DNA of 64,000 nucleotides from Pseudonocardia hierapolitana (GCF_007994075.1 NZ_VIWU01000001.1:1-64000); one strand, 5' to 3'. Positions 46,531 through 55,978 are shown, counted from the stretch's first letter. The notes: a model not told the origin generated them from the letters alone. A program made the numbers and translations.

Positions 46531-47339
46531 GTCGTTCCGCCCGCCGCCCGATCCCATTCGCCAGAACGCGCCCGCGCACGCCGATTCGGACGGCGCATCC
46601 CGCCTCCGCTGACGCGACCCGTCGATCCGTGGCGTCAGCGGACAGGGGGTACCTGGGCGGAGAAGGGGTGCGTCAGCGCGGCCGCCAACCGCCCGCTCCC
46701 CCACCCCCCGCCGCCGGCGCCCCGTCTCGGCCGACGCACCCCGTCTCTTACGCGGACCGTCTGGGGCTCGGCCATTGCACAACCATCCTCAGACGCAGGC
46801 GACTGCGTATCCCCCCTTGCGGGCGAACTCGTCGAAACCTGCCGGCAGACCCTGAACGAGCGGAGGGGTTGCGAGGCCACCACGAGCAGGTACGACCCGC
46901 TTGAGGGGCAACTGCTCGACGACGTAGGCCGGGGGATCGGTGGTCACCCGAGACGGGCGATGCGCGGGGTTGGCGAGGCGGTGACGATCCGCGAAGCGTG
47001 ACCGACGCACTCAAATGAGGAGCAGCACATGAGTACCGGGAACCCGTTCCGGTCACCGACGGAACAGCGCAAGTCGGCGTGGGCCAGCTTCTGCCGGAGA
47101 GCCGGATGAGCGGCCTCGCGCGGTACACGGCGATGCTGCGGTGCTGTCGTGGCTGCTGACCAGGTTCGCGTCGTCGAGGTCGAAACCAGACCCAACTCGC
47201 CCACAAGTCCACGGCCGAACGGCGATCCGCGGAAGGACGGGACTGAGGCACCCCTGCAGATCACCGCCTCAGCAATTTCCTGGCTGAATCAGCGCCTCCT
47301 CCACACACGACGGTTCAACCGGGTTACAGCTGGAGTTCG
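46531..47339. other. Gene-poor interval between the qcr operon and the PLD fusion gene
   Basis: About 800 bp with no supportable coding sequence. A hairpin with perfect 10-bp arms (CCGCTGACGC and its complement, 46606-46641) is the only clear structure; it could be a second terminator or an operator. A very short ORF with a good GAGGAG ribosome-binding site starts at 47029 (about 24 codons) but has no recognisable similarity. The base composition is less coding-like than in the preceding operon, marking the start of the accessory region. Confidence 0.5.
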
Positions 47340-49541
47340 ATGATGTCGAGCGGCGATGCTCATGGCGTGATTTTCGATGTGGATGGTGTGCTCCGGTGGG
47401 GGTCGCTCCGTCGTCTGCTGGGGCGGCTTCGAGCCCTGCGCACGACCAGTCTCCGAGATCGCCGTTCGATGCTGGCCATGCCCCGTCTCATCCGCGCACT
47501 TTCAGCTGATCTGGGCAGCGCGCCGGTGTTCTACTTGACGGCCTTTCCGAGCGTGCTGGCTCGGCCGATCACGTCCCTGCTCAGACGTGATGGCTATCCT
47601 TCGGGCACGCTGCTGACGATGGGCCGCAACTTCGCGCCGCGATGGGTCGTCGGGGGCAGCAGGGCGCGCAAGCTTGCTGGCATCGAACACCTCGCGGACC
47701 GGATGCCGAACGTGCGATGGGTGCTCCTCGGGGATGATGGGGGGCACGACCCGCAGGTATTCGTCGATTTCGCGTGCCGCCGCCGGGACCGTCTTGCGGT
47801 GATCGCGTTGCGGCAGGTGTTCGACGTAGGTCGCTCGAAGATCAATCTGTCCTCCCGGGCCGACGAGATTGTCGGTGCGGCCCTGGTCGGGGCACCGAAC
47901 GGCGAGGAGCTACTGCCGTTGGTGCGAGCCGCTCTCGGGATCGGGCAACCCCGGGAGGGATCGGTCGCGGACTGGTTCCTCTCGGAGTTCGAGCGCGGCA
48001 ATGCGGCCACCCGCCTCAGGGCATGGACCGAGGGCAACGCAGTGCGCCCACTGGTGCACGGACATGTGTACTACGACGCCCTGGCGAGAGTGCTGGCCGC
48101 GGCGGGCGACGGCGATTCGGTCCAGTTCGTGGGGTGGCGAGGGGATGCCGATGAGCTCCTCGCCGACGGCGGGCCGACGGTCGTCGAGGCGCTTTCCGGG
48201 GCGGCGGGTCGTGGGGCGAGGGTGCGTGGGCTGCTCTGGCACGCCCACACGGGCGCGGTGGGTTCGCAGGTGGGTCCGAACCGGATGCTCGCCCTGGCCG
48301 TGGGCAAGGCGGGTGGTGAGGTGCTGCTGGACCAGCGGGTGCTCCCGTTCGGCTGCCACCACCAGAAGATGGTCATCGTCCGCCATCCCGGCCGTCCCCG
48401 GGACGATGTGGCGTTCGTCGGCGGCATCGACCTCGACCACGGCAGCCGCGACGACGCCGATCACCGTGGCGATCGGCAGAGCGTGGGAGCCGATCCCGTG
48501 TACGGACCCAACCCCGCCTATCACGACGTACAACTGGAGCTGCAGGGTCCGGTGGTGCGGGAGGCGGAGGAGACCTTCCGCGAGCGGTGGCAGAACCCGG
48601 CAGCGGTGTCGCGGCTGCCCTGGCACGTGGTACCCGACCGGATCCACGGCCTTCCCCGCACCGCCTCTCCGCTCCCGCCGGCGTCACCCGCCCCCCCGGC
48701 CACCGGTACGTGCTCGGTCCAGCTGCTGCGGACCTACCCGCGCCGACGACCCCGCTACCCGTATGCCCCGTCAGGGGAACGCAGCATCGCCCTGGCCTAC
48801 ACCAAGGCGCTCGGCCGGGCGGAGCAACTGATCTATATCGAGGACCAGTACCTGTGGTCGTTCGACGTCGCCCGCATCTTCGCCGCCGCCCTCCAGCGGT
48901 CGTCACGACTCCGTGTGATCGCCGTGGTGCCTCGGCGGCCGGACAACGAGAACCAGTTCTACAACGAGGCGGCGATGTTGGGACACGCCGAAGCCCTGGC
49001 CATGGTGCGGGAGGCGGGCGGGGACCGGGTCCAGGTGCTCGATGTCGAGAACCTGCAGGGCTTACCCGTTTACGTTCATTCGAAGCTGTGCGTCGTCGAC
49101 GATGTCTGGGCAGCGGTCGGTAGCGACAACTTCAACACGAGGTCCTGGACGCACGACTCCGAGCTGACCGTCGCGGTGTTGGACACCGAACGTGACCCGC
49201 GCGCCCCGACCGATCCCGGTGGGCTCGGGGACGGAGCCCGCCGGTTCGCGCGTGAACTACGTCTCACGCTGATGCGCGAACACCTCGACCTCGACGAGGA
49301 CGATGATCTGCTCGACCCCACTGGGGCCGCGGAAACCGTCCGCAAGAGCGCCGCCGAGCTCGACGCGTGGCATGACGGCGGATGCCACGGACCCCGACCT
49401 GCCGGCCGACTGCGCAGCCACCCCATCGGTAAGGAAGGCAAGCTGCCCGCCCGGCATCGCTGGCTCACCGCCCCGATCTACCGGTCCTTTCTCGACCCGG
49501 ACGGTCGCCCCCTTGATATGCGACTGCGGCGCACCTACTGA
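47340..49541 (+). CDS. Fusion of App1-type phosphatidate phosphatase (DUF2183) and phospholipase D
   Basis: A 733-residue two-module protein. Residues 1-200 resemble the HAD-like App1/DUF2183 phosphatidate phosphatase: motif I is FDVDGV (Asp13, Asp15), followed by FYLTAFPS, a LLTMGRNF segment and VLLGDDGGHDPQVF. Residues about 230-690 form a phospholipase D with two HKD-like motifs. The second, VHSKLCVVDD near residue 580, is canonical. The first, HHQKMVIVRHPG near residue 340, lacks Asp at the usual spacing. No signal peptide is evident. PLD would make phosphatidate and the phosphatase would convert it to diacylglycerol; this coupling is inferred. ATG at 47340 or the next codon starts it. 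Confidence 0.8.
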   Translation: MMSSGDAHGVIFDVDGVLRWGSLRRLLGRLRALRTTSLRDRRSMLAMPRLIRALSADLGSAPVFYLTAFPSVLARPITSLLRRDGYPSGTLLTMGRNFAPRWVVGGSRARKLAGIEHLADRMPNVRWVLLGDDGGHDPQVFVDFACRRRDRLAVIALRQVFDVGRSKINLSSRADEIVGAALVGAPNGEELLPLVRAALGIGQPREGSVADWFLSEFERGNAATRLRAWTEGNAVRPLVHGHVYYDALARVLAAAGDGDSVQFVGWRGDADELLADGGPTVVEALSGAAGRGARVRGLLWHAHTGAVGSQVGPNRMLALAVGKAGGEVLLDQRVLPFGCHHQKMVIVRHPGRPRDDVAFVGGIDLDHGSRDDADHRGDRQSVGADPVYGPNPAYHDVQLELQGPVVREAEETFRERWQNPAAVSRLPWHVVPDRIHGLPRTASPLPPASPAPPATGTCSVQLLRTYPRRRPRYPYAPSGERSIALAYTKALGRAEQLIYIEDQYLWSFDVARIFAAALQRSSRLRVIAVVPRRPDNENQFYNEAAMLGHAEALAMVREAGGDRVQVLDVENLQGLPVYVHSKLCVVDDVWAAVGSDNFNTRSWTHDSELTVAVLDTERDPRAPTDPGGLGDGARRFARELRLTLMREHLDLDEDDDLLDPTGAAETVRKSAAELDAWHDGGCHGPRPAGRLRSHPIGKEGKLPARHRWLTAPIYRSFLDPDGRPLDMRLRRTY

Positions 49542-50135
49542 GCCGACCGGGCGGATGCCGTGCGTCCTGGGTCGACCGCCACCTCGCCCAGTCGGTCGTG
49601 AACCGGATACCTGCGGCCCGCTCCCGCGGGCGTCGGGTTGTGGCGCATGGAGGTCCTCGGCGGCGAGGGTGGATGCGCAGCGCGGTCAACGGCTCCTTTG
49701 GTGCGAGGGACATAGCCCTTGGCGGCGGACCCAAGACGCGGCGACGCCGCGCTCACCTCCTGGGGATGAGGCTGCCGCCCGCGGAAGCCCGCACGATCGC
49801 CCTCGGAGGAACGGTTGGCAGACCATGACCGACAAGAGGGCGCGAACGGAACGCGGAGCTCGTCGAGCCGCTGCGCGTACACCCGAAAAGGATGGTGCAC
49901 TTCGCGAACGACGGGGGGTGCCCTCGGCGTCCGCTGAAGTACGCGGGCGAGATCGACCATGTCGAGCCCGGCCTCGACAGGGTCGATGTCAACGCGGTGC
50001 AGTTCCTGCGGGCGGTCGTGCCCGCCGTGGGGCTGCTGTTCTTCTGGGAGCCCGGCAAGCTCATCGCCCCGGGGTCGCAACGGAAGGCGGACCCTGTTCG
50101 GCCCAACGCGCCATGACCAGCGCAGGACGCGTGCC
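49542..50135. other. Interval before sulP with one weak ORF
   Basis: About 590 bp. The only frame with a protein-like composition runs from about 49840 to 50116 on the plus strand (listed separately). The rest holds GC-rich sequence with no recognised element. The sulP promoter must lie here. Confidence 0.4.
49892..50116 (+). CDS. Short ORF, possible protein fragment of unknown origin
   Basis: A 74-residue frame (start MVHFANDGG) with a mixed, protein-like composition including VNAVQFLRAVVPAVGLLFFWEPGKL. The frame is open for about 18 codons before the ATG, so it may be the 3' end of a decayed gene. It ends 19 bp before sulP. No family was recognised and no ribosome-binding site stands out. 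A chance ORF remains possible. Confidence 0.25.
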   Translation: MVHFANDGGCPRRPLKYAGEIDHVEPGLDRVDVNAVQFLRAVVPAVGLLFFWEPGKLIAPGSQRKADPVRPNAP

Positions 50136-51860
50136 ATGAGGGCCTCGCTCGTCCCCGGTGTGGCTCTGCTGGGCTCCTACCCGGCGAAGTCGCTGCCCCG
50201 CGACCTCGTCGCCGGCCTCGTCCTGACCGCGCTGCTGGTGCCGCAGGGCATGGCCTACGCCGAGCTCGCCGGGCTGCCCGCGATCACCGGCCTGTACACC
50301 TCGATCCTCTGCCTGCTGGGGTACGCGTTCTTCGGCCCGTCGCGGATCCTCGTGCTCGGCCCGGACTCCTCGCTCGGACCGATGATCGCCGCCACGGTCC
50401 TCCCGCTGGTCGCGGCGGACGGGGACCCTCGGCGCGCCGTCGCGCTCGGGTCGGCGCTCGCACTCATGACCGGGGCGATGGCCCTGCTCGCGGGGATCGG
50501 CAAGCTGGGCTTCATCGCCGACCTGATCTCGAAGCCGACGATGATCGGCTACATGAACGGGCTGGCGCTGACGATCCTGGTCGGCCAGCTCCCGAAGCTC
50601 TTCGGCTTCTCGGTGGACGCGAGCGGGTTGTTCGCCGAGCTCATCGGATTCGCGGCGGAGGTGGCGGGCGGCGCGACGGTGCCCGCGGCCCTGGCCATCG
50701 GCCTGGGCGGCCTGGTCGTGATCCTGGCGCTGCAGCGGGTGCTGCCGAAGATCCCGGCCGTCCTCGTCGTCGTCGTGCTGTCGATCGGCGCGGCCGCCGT
50801 CCTCGGGCTGGGCGACCGCGGCGTCGACCTCGTCGGCCCCCTACCCCAGGGCTTCCCCCCGCTCACGATCCCCTACATCACCCTGTCCGACGTTCCACTC
50901 CTGCTGGCCGGCGCGTTGGGCATCACCGTCGTCTCGCTCGCCGACACCATCTCCACGGCCACGGCGTTCGCCGCCCGCACCGGCCAGCGCGTCGACGGCA
51001 ACAAGGAGATGATCGGCATCGGCGCGGCCAACGTCGCAGCGGGGCTGTTCCAGGGATTTCCGGTGAGCACAAGTGGCTCCCGCACCGCCGTTGCCGAACA
51101 GGCCGGAGCGAGGACGCAGGTCACCGGCCTCGTGGGCGCAGGCGCGATCTCGTTGATCCTGCTGCTGGCCCCCGGTCTGCTCCGCAACCTCCCGCAGCCG
51201 ACCCTGGCCGCGGTGGTGATCGCCGCATCGCTCTCGCTCGCCGACATCCCTGGCACGGTGCGGCTCTACCGACTGCGCCGGACCGAGTTCTCGCTGTCGA
51301 TCGCCGCCTTCGTCGGCGTCGTGTGGCTCGGCGTGCTCCCCGGCATCGCGGTGGCGGTCGCGCTGTCAATCGGCAACGTATTCCGCAGAGCATGGTGGCC
51401 GTACCAGACCGTCCTCGGCCGGGTGCCGGGGATCCCGGGGTACCACGACGTGCGGAGCTACCCGCACGCCGAGCGTCTTCCCGGGTGTCCGATATACCGG
51501 TTCGACGCTCCGGTCTTCTTCGCGAACGCGCGGACGTTCCGGGAACAGATCCTCGCGCTCGCGGAGTCGCAGCCGCGACCCGCATGGATCATCGTCGCCG
51601 CCGAGCCGATCACCGACGTGGACACGACCGCGGCGGACATGCTCCGCGACCTCGACCTCGACCTCGAGCTCAACAAGAAGGGCGTCGACATCGTCTTCGC
51701 CGAGATGAAGGACCCGGTGCGGCGCAAGATCGACCAGTACGAGCTGACCGCGACGATCGACCCGGCGCACTTCTACCCCACGCTCGACGCCGCGATCACC
51801 GCGTTCCGGACGACGGCAGGCGCCGAGTGGGGCCCGGCTCCTGCCGAGGAGGCCTCGTGA
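50136..51860 (+). CDS. SulP-family anion transporter with STAS domain
   Basis: A 574-residue SLC26/SulP transporter. The N-terminal signature PQGMAYAELAGLP lies in the first transmembrane pair, followed by GLYTSI and further helices to about residue 425 and by a C-terminal STAS domain (about 450-560). The STAS phosphorylation-loop region (DVDTTAADML) contains Thr rather than the common Ser. Substrates could be sulfate, bicarbonate or another anion; nothing nearby decides. ATG at 50136 is used. The gene lies in a region of decayed stress-type genes. Confidence 0.9.
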   Translation: MRASLVPGVALLGSYPAKSLPRDLVAGLVLTALLVPQGMAYAELAGLPAITGLYTSILCLLGYAFFGPSRILVLGPDSSLGPMIAATVLPLVAADGDPRRAVALGSALALMTGAMALLAGIGKLGFIADLISKPTMIGYMNGLALTILVGQLPKLFGFSVDASGLFAELIGFAAEVAGGATVPAALAIGLGGLVVILALQRVLPKIPAVLVVVVLSIGAAAVLGLGDRGVDLVGPLPQGFPPLTIPYITLSDVPLLLAGALGITVVSLADTISTATAFAARTGQRVDGNKEMIGIGAANVAAGLFQGFPVSTSGSRTAVAEQAGARTQVTGLVGAGAISLILLLAPGLLRNLPQPTLAAVVIAASLSLADIPGTVRLYRLRRTEFSLSIAAFVGVVWLGVLPGIAVAVALSIGNVFRRAWWPYQTVLGRVPGIPGYHDVRSYPHAERLPGCPIYRFDAPVFFANARTFREQILALAESQPRPAWIIVAAEPITDVDTTAADMLRDLDLDLELNKKGVDIVFAEMKDPVRRKIDQYELTATIDPAHFYPTLDAAITAFRTTAGAEWGPAPAEEAS

Positions 51861-51989
51861 CGGGGCTATTAAGCAGTTGAACGATGTCGCCGATGAACCC
51901 CTCTCCTCGAAGGAGGCGTACATGAGTGCGGAGATCCCATCCCCGTCAACGAGGAGCCGGAGGAGTCCCAAGCACGCGTGGATGAACGG

Positions 51990-52451
51990 CTACACGGTCT
52001 TCGCCGTAGCGATCAGGTTGCTCGATACCAAATGAGCCCCCGTTCCGCGGAAGTTGCCCAGCACCCGATCGGGCACAATGCCCGACATCACGAACAGCGC
52101 CGACGTGCCCTCCTGTACCTCCCCGCGCACCGTGCGGATGAAGTCGTCATCGATTCCGACGTCAGCTAACGAACCGGCCAGTGCTCCCCATCCCGGCGCC
52201 GACCGCCATCCCCAGCAGCGGAACGAAGAACAGCAGACCGAACAGCAGGCCCCCAGAAGCTCCCGCCCAGCGCCCCTACACCGGCCAGGCTGCGCAGCTG
52301 CTCGGTCTTGGGCTTCCGGCTCCCCTGCGGCGATGTAACAATCGCCGCGTCGACGATCTGGATCAGCTCCTTCTTCTGCTGCCGCTGCAGCAGGTCGAGA
52401 GCGCTGCGCGCGCCATCGGCCGAATCGAACTTCCACCGTCAACGCCGTCAT
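51990..52451 (-). pseudogene. DUF1269-domain membrane protein, broken by at least three frameshifts
   Basis: Read on the minus strand from ATG 52451, the three frames together rebuild a DUF1269 protein: MTALTV, then FDSADGARSALDLLQRQQ and ELIQIVDAAIV, then LLFGLLFFVPLLGMAVGAG, then ALAGSLADVGIDDDFI and GTSALFVMSG. Each junction needs a single-base shift (near 52430, near 52250 and near 52190). DUF1269 proteins have a Gly-rich membrane hairpin and are often found beside stress genes. Several independent lesions suggest real decay rather than one sequencing error. Confidence 0.85.
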
Positions 52452-52855
52452 CTCAGCTCCCTCGACCACCCTGCAATACGTCGGAACTGTCGGTCGGCGG
52501 GCCCCTGCGGCACCACCCCATGCGGGCGAGCCGGATCTTGCCAACCGCGGGTGACCCCGGCCCCCGCTGCCCGTCCCAGGCTCCGATACCGCATGGCCCT
52601 CGATCGGCAGCCGCTGCCCGCTGCCGCTGCCGCCCCAACGCGTGCTGTTCGTGACGTTCACGCTTCGCCCTTGCCGCCGCAGCCCAGATCGGCATGCCGG
52701 GTGGTGGGCGGCGCCAGCGCTCGACCAGGTCGTGCTCTGCAGTTCGGCGGAGCTCACCCGCCCGAGGTGATGACCGGCGGTCGGAGCAGCGCTGGACTGT
52801 TCGGACAGTGCCAAGCGCGACTGAAAAGGCGCGAACCGAGCAGATTGGGGCTTCC
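52452..52855. other. Non-coding or decayed interval
   Basis: About 400 bp between the DUF1269 remnant and the CMD-family gene. Both strands have open but Arg/Pro/Gly-rich frames with no recognisable similarity. It probably holds the divergent promoters and further decayed sequence. Confidence 0.4.
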
Positions 52856-53191
52856 GTGACCGCCGCCGAGACACCCGTCCTCGACACACTCGTCGACCTC
52901 ACCACCATCTCAGTTCAGCGCTGCGCTCTCCCACCGCGTGAGCTGATGCTCGCCAGGATCGCCACCCTGATCGCGGTGGACGCACCGCCCGCCTCCTATG
53001 TGGCCAACGCCGGTGCCGCCGCCGACAGCGGCGTCACCGCTGATGACATTCAGGCAGTGATGATTGGGATTGCCCCGGTTGTCGGCACGCCCAGGATCGT
53101 GGCGGCGGCCGGCAACATCCTCCGGGCCCTCGGCTTCGCGATCATGGTCGTCGAGGCCGAAATGGCTGAGGAAGCGGACGCCGGGCAGTAG
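52856..53191 (+). CDS. Carboxymuconolactone decarboxylase-like (CMD) family protein
   Basis: A 111-residue all-helical protein of the CMD/AhpD superfamily, with the pattern LMLARIATLIAVDAPPASYV followed by GVTADDIQAVMIGIAPVVG. The redox CxxxxxH or CxxC motif of AhpD is absent, so it is not a typical peroxidase partner. GTG at 52856 is used and the C-terminus is acidic. Its biochemical role is unknown. It lies between remnants of other stress-related genes and may be the only intact member of that group. Confidence 0.75.
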   Translation: MTAAETPVLDTLVDLTTISVQRCALPPRELMLARIATLIAVDAPPASYVANAGAAADSGVTADDIQAVMIGIAPVVGTPRIVAAAGNILRALGFAIMVVEAEMAEEADAGQ

Positions 53192-53259
53192 GTCCTGGCC
53201 CGAGTGCTTGTGCTGCTCGACCGGGACGCGGCGCCACCGGGTGCAGCCACGGCCGTCCG

Positions 53260-53496
53260 CTCCCCGGTAGGTCACATGAGCGCCCTGGTCGTACGCAGCG
53301 ACCTCTAAGGCGGAGCGGTGCGGGTGGACGTCTTCTCGAAGATGAGCGCGATCTCCTTGCCGCCGAGCCGTTCCACCTCGTTGCCCGCGTAATTCGCCAG
53401 CTTGAGCGCCTCCGCGAGACGGAGGAGGTATCGGAGCTCGGCCGGCTCGAAGTCGATCTCTTTGAGGAAGCTGCGGCCGCTCAGGTTGAACGCCAT
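53260..53496 (-). pseudogene. arcB: Ornithine carbamoyltransferase N-terminal remnant
   Basis: From ATG 53496 the minus strand encodes [16 protein letters not shown] and then [17 protein letters not shown], the N-terminus and carbamoyl-phosphate-binding STRT motif of ornithine carbamoyltransferase. A frameshift follows directly, after which EVAAYDQGAHVTY continues in another frame until the similarity ends near 53260. The remaining two thirds of the enzyme are missing. It lies immediately downstream of an arginine deiminase remnant, so it was probably the catabolic enzyme of an arc operon. Confidence 0.85.
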
Positions 53497-53510
53497 GGAA
53501 GCCCCGGGGG

Positions 53511-53655
53511 TCAGAACGCGGCATCGCGTTCGATCGGGCACGTCATGCGATGCGAGCCGCCGACCCATTCGCGCGCCCGCCGCACCGCGGAAAAGCCACC
53601 CTCGATGTTGGTGACCTCGATGCCCGCCTTGCGCAGGGCGGTGTTCGGCGCACGC
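53511..53655 (-). pseudogene. arcA: Arginine deiminase C-terminal remnant
   Basis: The minus-strand frame ending at TGA 53511-53513 reads [16 protein letters not shown], then a short divergent stretch, then [13 protein letters not shown]. This corresponds to the last 45 or so residues of arginine deiminase, where family members have a catalytic Cys in a CMSCPIERD-like motif. Cys is kept in TCPIERD. Nothing of the first 350 residues is found upstream. Only 14 bp separate it from the ornithine carbamoyltransferase remnant, the usual arcA-arcB order. Confidence 0.78.
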
Positions 53656-53777
53656 GGGTGTCCCTGAGCTCTCCCGGGCGAGCTCGAAGCACGAGCTCAT
53701 CCGTCTCGGATGAGGAACGGCCCCCTCCGAGCGGTAACGATCACGGCTGCCGAACTCGCACCGCGGGGGAGAGGGCC

Positions 53778-54182
53778 GTGATCACAGAGTTACTCGTGAC
53801 CGGATTGCTGGTGCCACTGTTCCTGATCGCAGCTTCACTCGGATTGGGGCGGATCGAGGAGGCCCTGAACAGGGTCGCTCCGCCGAGTCACCGGCATCCG
53901 TCAGCCGTCCCCTGCGAGGGGAAGGCCGAGGGAGAGACCGGAGAGCCGGACGCGGGACGGGCAGCTGCGGATCCGGCCCGAACCCGACGCGGATCCGGTC
54001 ACCCCGTCCGACGAGGAGACGCTCGATCGACGGACGACCACGTCGACGGCAACCCCGCCGAGATCGAACGCGGCAACTCCGCCGATGAGGTGCTGAGGCC
54101 GCGACACCTTCCCACACCGGCGGGCTGCACGGATGCTGCCTTGCGCACGTGGACAGCACGCAAGTACGTGGCCGCACCCTGA
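53778..54182 (+). CDS. Small protein with N-terminal membrane helix, unknown
   Basis: A 134-residue ORF starting at GTG 53778 after a GGGGGAGAGGG ribosome-binding site. Residues 3-22 are hydrophobic ([20 protein letters not shown]), and the rest is polar, Arg/Asp/Gly-rich and without clear secondary structure. The N-terminal 35 residues look more protein-like than the tail, so the original gene may have been shorter and frameshifted. No family recognised. Confidence 0.4.
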   Translation: MITELLVTGLLVPLFLIAASLGLGRIEEALNRVAPPSHRHPSAVPCEGKAEGETGEPDAGRAAADPARTRRGSGHPVRRGDARSTDDHVDGNPAEIERGNSADEVLRPRHLPTPAGCTDAALRTWTARKYVAAP

Positions 54183-54270
54183 CCGGGCTGCTGGCGGACT
54201 CGCCAGGTTCAGCTCTTGGATCCGGCCCGCGCGCTGCCTCTTGATCACGCCATGCTCTCGACCGCGGAAG

Positions 54271-55557
54271 CTACATCGCGGTCGGCACAGAGCGTGACAC
54301 CCACCACGCCCTGGACGTATCGAGGGTGGGCGGTTCGACCGACGGCCCTCCCGCGCTCGCCGAGCGAACCGGGGCGTTTGCGCGGGTAGCGCAGCTGCAC
54401 TGCCTTGTTGCGAAGGTGACACCCGCTGCAGTTGGTGTGCCGGCTCCGCGATCGGTGTGGGAGCGGGCCGCGACGGCCAGCGCCGCCAGGAAGAGCAGCA
54501 GGTAGGCGTCCGGCCAGAACGAGATCAGACCGGTGGCCGGGATCGGGCCGACCTGCGGGCCGGGCAGCGCCGTCACCACCGCGACGGTCGTCGCGAGTAC
54601 ACCGGCGAGGCCTGCCGCGGCCAAGCGGTCGCCCACCAGGACGCGGGTGCCGAGCAGCACAGCGAGGGGGATGGCCCACACGTAGTGGTGCGACCACGCG
54701 AACGGGGCCAGCGCCGCCGAGGCGAGCCCGCACAGCGTCACCGCGAGCAGCTCCTCCCCCGAGCGGTGCGCCCGCACGGCCAGCGCGATCGTGCCCGCCC
54801 CGAGCACGGCGGCAGCAGCGAGCCAGGGCAGTCCCTCGGCGCCGAGGCGGGCGAGCAGGCCGTTCAGGGAGTGGTTGCTGGGGCCTGCGACGTCGGAGAT
54901 CCGGTCGGCCGCGAGGAACGTGCCGTCGAGCCAGAACGTCACCGAGTCGGCGGGCGCGAGCAGGAAGCCGAGGCCGGCCGCCGCCGCGAACGTGGCGAGC
55001 GCCGTGGCCGCCGCCCGCCACCGCCGGGTGGCCGCCAGGTACACGACGAACAGCAGCGGCGTCAGCTTCACGGCCGCGGCGAGGCCGACCCCCACCCCGC
55101 GCAGCCGGCTCCCCGGCCTCCCGAGCAGGTCACCGACCACGAGGGCGAGCAGCACGATGTTGATCTGCCCGAGGTACAGGGTGGTGCGCACCGGGTCGAG
55201 CGCCGTCGCGACCACCGCGACCAGCACGACCACCGGCCACCCCGCGCGGGGCGCACACCGGTGCACGACGAAGGCGAGCAGCGCGATCCCCGCGCCCGTC
55301 CACACCGCCTTGAGCAGGTCGAGCGGCAGCAGCGCGAGCGGCGCGAACAGCACAGCGGCGAACGGCGGGTAGACGAACGGCAGGTCCAGCAGCACCCCGC
55401 CCGCGTACAGCGGGCCACCGGCGAGCACGTGCTCCCCGCCCGCCCGGTAGACCTGCAGGTCGATCAGCAGCGCGTGCGCGTCGGGCCACAGCGCGAACAC
55501 CAGGGCCTGCGCGGCGAGCACCAGCGCGGCGGCCCCGGAGAGGAGGCGCACCCCCAC
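54271..55557 (-). CDS. GT87-type polyprenyl-phosphomannose-dependent mannosyltransferase-like membrane protein
   Basis: A 428-residue polytopic protein with the DUF2029/GT87 pattern: an early IDLQVYRAGG loop with the catalytic-type Asp, a LPFVYPPFAAVLFAPLALLP helix pair, and GQINIVLLALVVGDLL. About ten transmembrane segments run to residue 370 or so. GT87 enzymes add alpha-1,2 mannose branches to lipomannan or PIMs; Rv2181 is one and is missing from its expected place here, so this could be a displaced functional counterpart. GTG at 55557 overlaps the DUF397 stop by 1 bp. The last 55 residues are Ser/Thr/Arg-rich and may result from a frameshifted 3' end. Confidence 0.78.
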   Translation of the reverse strand: MGVRLLSGAAALVLAAQALVFALWPDAHALLIDLQVYRAGGEHVLAGGPLYAGGVLLDLPFVYPPFAAVLFAPLALLPLDLLKAVWTGAGIALLAFVVHRCAPRAGWPVVVLVAVVATALDPVRTTLYLGQINIVLLALVVGDLLGRPGSRLRGVGVGLAAAVKLTPLLFVVYLAATRRWRAAATALATFAAAAGLGFLLAPADSVTFWLDGTFLAADRISDVAGPSNHSLNGLLARLGAEGLPWLAAAAVLGAGTIALAVRAHRSGEELLAVTLCGLASAALAPFAWSHHYVWAIPLAVLLGTRVLVGDRLAAAGLAGVLATTVAVVTALPGPQVGPIPATGLISFWPDAYLLLFLAALAVAARSHTDRGAGTPTAAGVTFATRQCSCATRANAPVRSASAGGPSVEPPTLDTSRAWWVSRSVPTAM

Positions 55558-55766
55558 TATTCGGGGAGGTCGAACTCGCCCGCGTCCACGCCCTTCACGA
55601 ACGCGTCCCACTCGGCGGCCGTGTACACGTGCGGCTCGCAGTCCGGGTCGTTGGCGCGGCGCAGCGCCGCCCCGCCGTCGGGCAGCCGGGCGATCTCGAC
55701 GGCGTCGTCACCGGCGCTGGTGCTGCTGCGCATCCAGACGACGTCCTCGGGCACGCGCGAAGTCAT
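55557..55766 (-). CDS. DUF397 protein, copy 1
   Basis: A 69-residue DUF397 protein. The family pattern W-x-R-S-S appears as VWMRSSTSAGDDAVEIARLP, and the C-terminus has TAAEWDAFVKGVDAGEFD. DUF397 proteins are small actinobacterial partners of XRE/DUF5753 regulators, and this one is two genes downstream of such a regulator. ATG at 55766 overlaps the second DUF397 gene by 4 bp (ATGA); its stop overlaps the GT87 start by 1 bp. Confidence 0.88.
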   Translation of the reverse strand: MTSRVPEDVVWMRSSTSAGDDAVEIARLPDGGAALRRANDPDCEPHVYTAAEWDAFVKGVDAGEFDLPE

Positions 55767-55963
55767 GAGTGGTCGAACTCCCCTTTTCGGAGGGCGGTGA
55801 GGAAGTCCCGCCAAGCGGTGGCGGAGTGCAGGTGGGGGGCGCGGGTGCGGTCCTTGGTGTCGCGGACGGCGACGCCGGCGGGCGTCGGCGCAACTTCGAC
55901 GCAGCTGGCACCGTTCTCACCGCTGAAGGTACTCGTGTGCCAGTCGAGGTGATCCAGGTTCAC
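55763..55963 (-). CDS. DUF397 protein, copy 2
   Basis: A 66-residue DUF397 protein, diverged from the neighbouring copy (DWHTSTFSGENGASCVEVA, then SATAWRDFLTALRKGEFD). It lies 15 bp downstream of the XRE/DUF5753 gene and overlaps the next DUF397 gene by 4 bp, so all three are one operon. In this family the small protein often modulates the XRE partner; that is family knowledge, not visible here. Confidence 0.88.
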   Translation of the reverse strand: MNLDHLDWHTSTFSGENGASCVEVAPTPAGVAVRDTKDRTRAPHLHSATAWRDFLTALRKGEFDHS

Positions 55964-55978
55964 GGCGCCCCCTTCGGG

